Shown piece by piece: positions 7,583 through 8,340 of a stretch of DNA of 8,340 nt. How positions within the stretch are numbered: the first letter of the stretch is position 1; each line of letters starts with the position of its first letter. Made by a program: the position numbers and the translations under genes. The notes under the pieces were generated by a model, which was given only the letters and a program-made list of their open reading frames with translations, was not told the origin of the DNA and ran no database searches. This DNA comes from Solirubrobacteraceae bacterium (lineage in GTDB: Bacteria > Actinomycetota > Thermoleophilia > Solirubrobacterales > Solirubrobacteraceae). The stretch is from contig JASHYF010000407.1 in assembly GCA_030043235.1 (NCBI GenBank), positions 1-8,340 on the forward strand, in the 5' to 3' direction.

Positions 7583-8340
7583 TCGGACTCGATCACGGTC
7601 ATGCCTTCGCGCAAGCCGGCGCCTTCGACCTGCACGTAGCCGTCGGCGAACATCCCCGGCGTGACCGCCAGCGTGACGCGACGCTCGCCTTCCCCCTTCG
7701 GGGACGATGCCAGCACCTCGATCGCGTAGCCGTGCCCGGCCGTCGCGGTCAGGGCCGTGGCCGGCACCGTCAGCACTTCGCGCTGCACGGCCTTGACGAG
7801 TTCGACGCTGACCGGCGCCTCGTCGAGATGGGCGACGGGATGGTCGAGCGCGATCGTCACCGGGATTGTCGCCGATTCGCTTTCGCCCGACGCGCCCTTT
7901 TCGCTTTCGCTGCCTTTCGCTTCGCTCGCCACCGAGCTCACTTCGATGATCCGCCCCTGCACGATCCGCCCTCCCGGCAGCGTCACGGGCACCGGCTCGC
8001 CTACGTGGGCCAGCTGCTGCTGTTCGGCTTTCACCTTCAGCTGCACGAGCTGCTGTGTGGGGGTGGTCGTGAGCACCGCCTCGCCCCCGCCGGCCGCCGC
8101 TTCGTCTTCGCCGGTCTTCGCGCCCGGCGATTTGCCGTCTTCGCCCGAGCCGTCATCTGCGCCCGCGTCGTCGGAGGCGGACGATTCGGAGGCGGGCGAT
8201 TTGGGAGAGGAGGATTTGCTGGGGGACGATTTGGGGGAGGTGGATTCGGAGCGGGACGACTTCGGGGTGGGCGATTTGGACGCGGGTGATTTGGAAGCTG
8301 GCGATTTTGAGCCGTGACGTTTGGAGCCGCGTGATTTGGA
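7579..8340 (-). CDS. Membrane-fusion (periplasmic adaptor) protein, HlyD/MacA-like, 5' end cut
   Basis: The last 253 residues of a protein whose start lies beyond the right edge: the frame is open from 8340 to the TGA at 7579-7581 and has no start codon between 8077 and 8340. The conserved part begins near [15 protein letters not shown] (first base 8076). It continues through [13 protein letters not shown], the TIPVTIAL strand, LTVPATAL and a final [12 protein letters not shown]. This is the beta-barrel and membrane-proximal part of actinobacterial adaptors paired with MacB-like ABC exporters. The adaptor should be anchored at the membrane outer face and contact the permease encoded downstream. 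Upstream of the barrel the protein is low-complexity: an acidic Gly/Asp/Glu stretch (about 8077-8172), preceded by Lys-Ser-Pro-rich pentapeptides (8173-8337). A Ser/Glu/Lys loop interrupts the barrel at 7873-7926. The expected N-terminal membrane segment, lipoyl halves and any coiled coil lie outside the window. Confidence 0.85.
   Translation of the reverse strand, partial: SKSRGSKRHGSKSPASKSPASKSPTPKSSRSESTSPKSSPSKSSSPKSPASESSASDDAGADDGSGEDGKSPGAKTGEDEAAAGGGEAVLTTTPTQQLVQLKVKAEQQQLAHVGEPVPVTLPGGRIVQGRIIEVSSVASEAKGSESEKGASGESESATIPVTIALDHPVAHLDEAPVSVELVKAVQREVLTVPATALTATAGHGYAIEVLASSPKGEGERRVTLAVTPGMFADGYVQVEGAGLREGMTVIESE
7873..7926 (-). repeat. Ser/Glu/Lys-rich loop with GCGAAA repeats
   Basis: An 18-residue stretch of only Ser, Glu, Lys, Gly and Ala sits in the beta-barrel of the membrane-fusion protein, just before the TIPVTIAL strand. 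At the DNA level the coding strand is purine-rich with repeated GCGAAA words. Related adaptors also vary in length at this point, so it is probably a flexible surface loop. Confidence 0.6.
8173..8337 (-). repeat. Eleven 15-bp tandem units encoding Lys-Ser-Pro-rich pentapeptides
   Basis: Read on the - strand, the protein follows a strict five-residue period with consensus Lys-Ser-(Pro/Ser)-x-(Ser/Pro). The eleven units seen are [15 protein letters not shown] (twice), [30 protein letters not shown] and ESSAS. Column 1 is Lys in nine units and Glu in two; column 2 is Ser in ten. On the + strand the unit looks like GGA-NNN-GGG-CGA-TTT with drift. The array reaches the right edge and is probably longer. 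Past its low-coordinate end the protein turns acidic (Asp/Glu/Gly) before the conserved barrel. Confidence 0.85.

Noticed and set aside
7579..8076. Starting the membrane-fusion protein at the GTG at 8076, giving a 165-residue protein.
   Set aside because: This would begin inside the conserved barrel without membrane anchor or lipoyl parts, while the frame stays open to the right edge. The gene is better read as cut by the window.
7757..8317. A + strand frame ending in Asp-Leu-x-x-Gly units that imitates a pentapeptide-repeat protein; a second + frame (7732-8289) reads as Gly-Gly-Arg-Phe-Gly repeats.
   Set aside because: Both are the antisense readings of the 15-bp repeat in the membrane-fusion protein. 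The conserved beta-barrel and the ATGA overlap with the ATPase fix the - strand as coding.

Overview
The window is very GC-rich (visibly around 70%), densely coding, and has no rRNA, tRNA, CRISPR array, transposase or phage gene. The proteins look actinobacterial. The acyl-CoA ligase resembles those of Actinobacteria, and the membrane-fusion protein has the actinobacterial type of beta-barrel. Frequent GTG starts and tight gene packing fit a Thermoleophilia/Solirubrobacterales-like genome. This placement is an inference from style, not from a marker gene.

Left half, + strand (54-4447): three closely spaced genes in one direction. The first encodes a secreted TIM-barrel, glycoside-hydrolase-like protein (54-1037). 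Two bases later comes an AMP-forming acyl-CoA ligase of the bile-acid/FadD-like type (1040-2581). After 24 bases comes a membrane-anchored TPR-like protein of unknown function (2606-4447). They are probably cotranscribed, but no pathway linking them can be read from the sequence.

Right half, - strand (8340 down to 4393): a MacAB-type export operon read right to left. It holds a membrane-fusion protein (cut by the right edge), an ABC ATPase (7582-6887) and a MacB/FtsX permease (6890-5667), joined by ATGA and GTGA stop/start overlaps. An MFS transporter resembling the FLVCR/SLC49 group (5622-4393) follows 44 bases after the permease. The two halves converge, and the TPR and MFS genes overlap tail to tail by 55 bases.

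The most unusual structure is in the membrane-fusion protein: eleven visible copies of a 15-bp unit encoding a Lys-Ser-Pro-rich pentapeptide (8173-8337), running off the right edge and turning acidic just before the conserved beta-barrel. I see no clearly new defence or mobile system here. The unknown TPR protein with a Cys/His cluster, the glycosidase-like protein with an altered acid/base motif, and the KSP-repeat adaptor are the items worth a second look. No gene-free stretch exceeds 55 bases.
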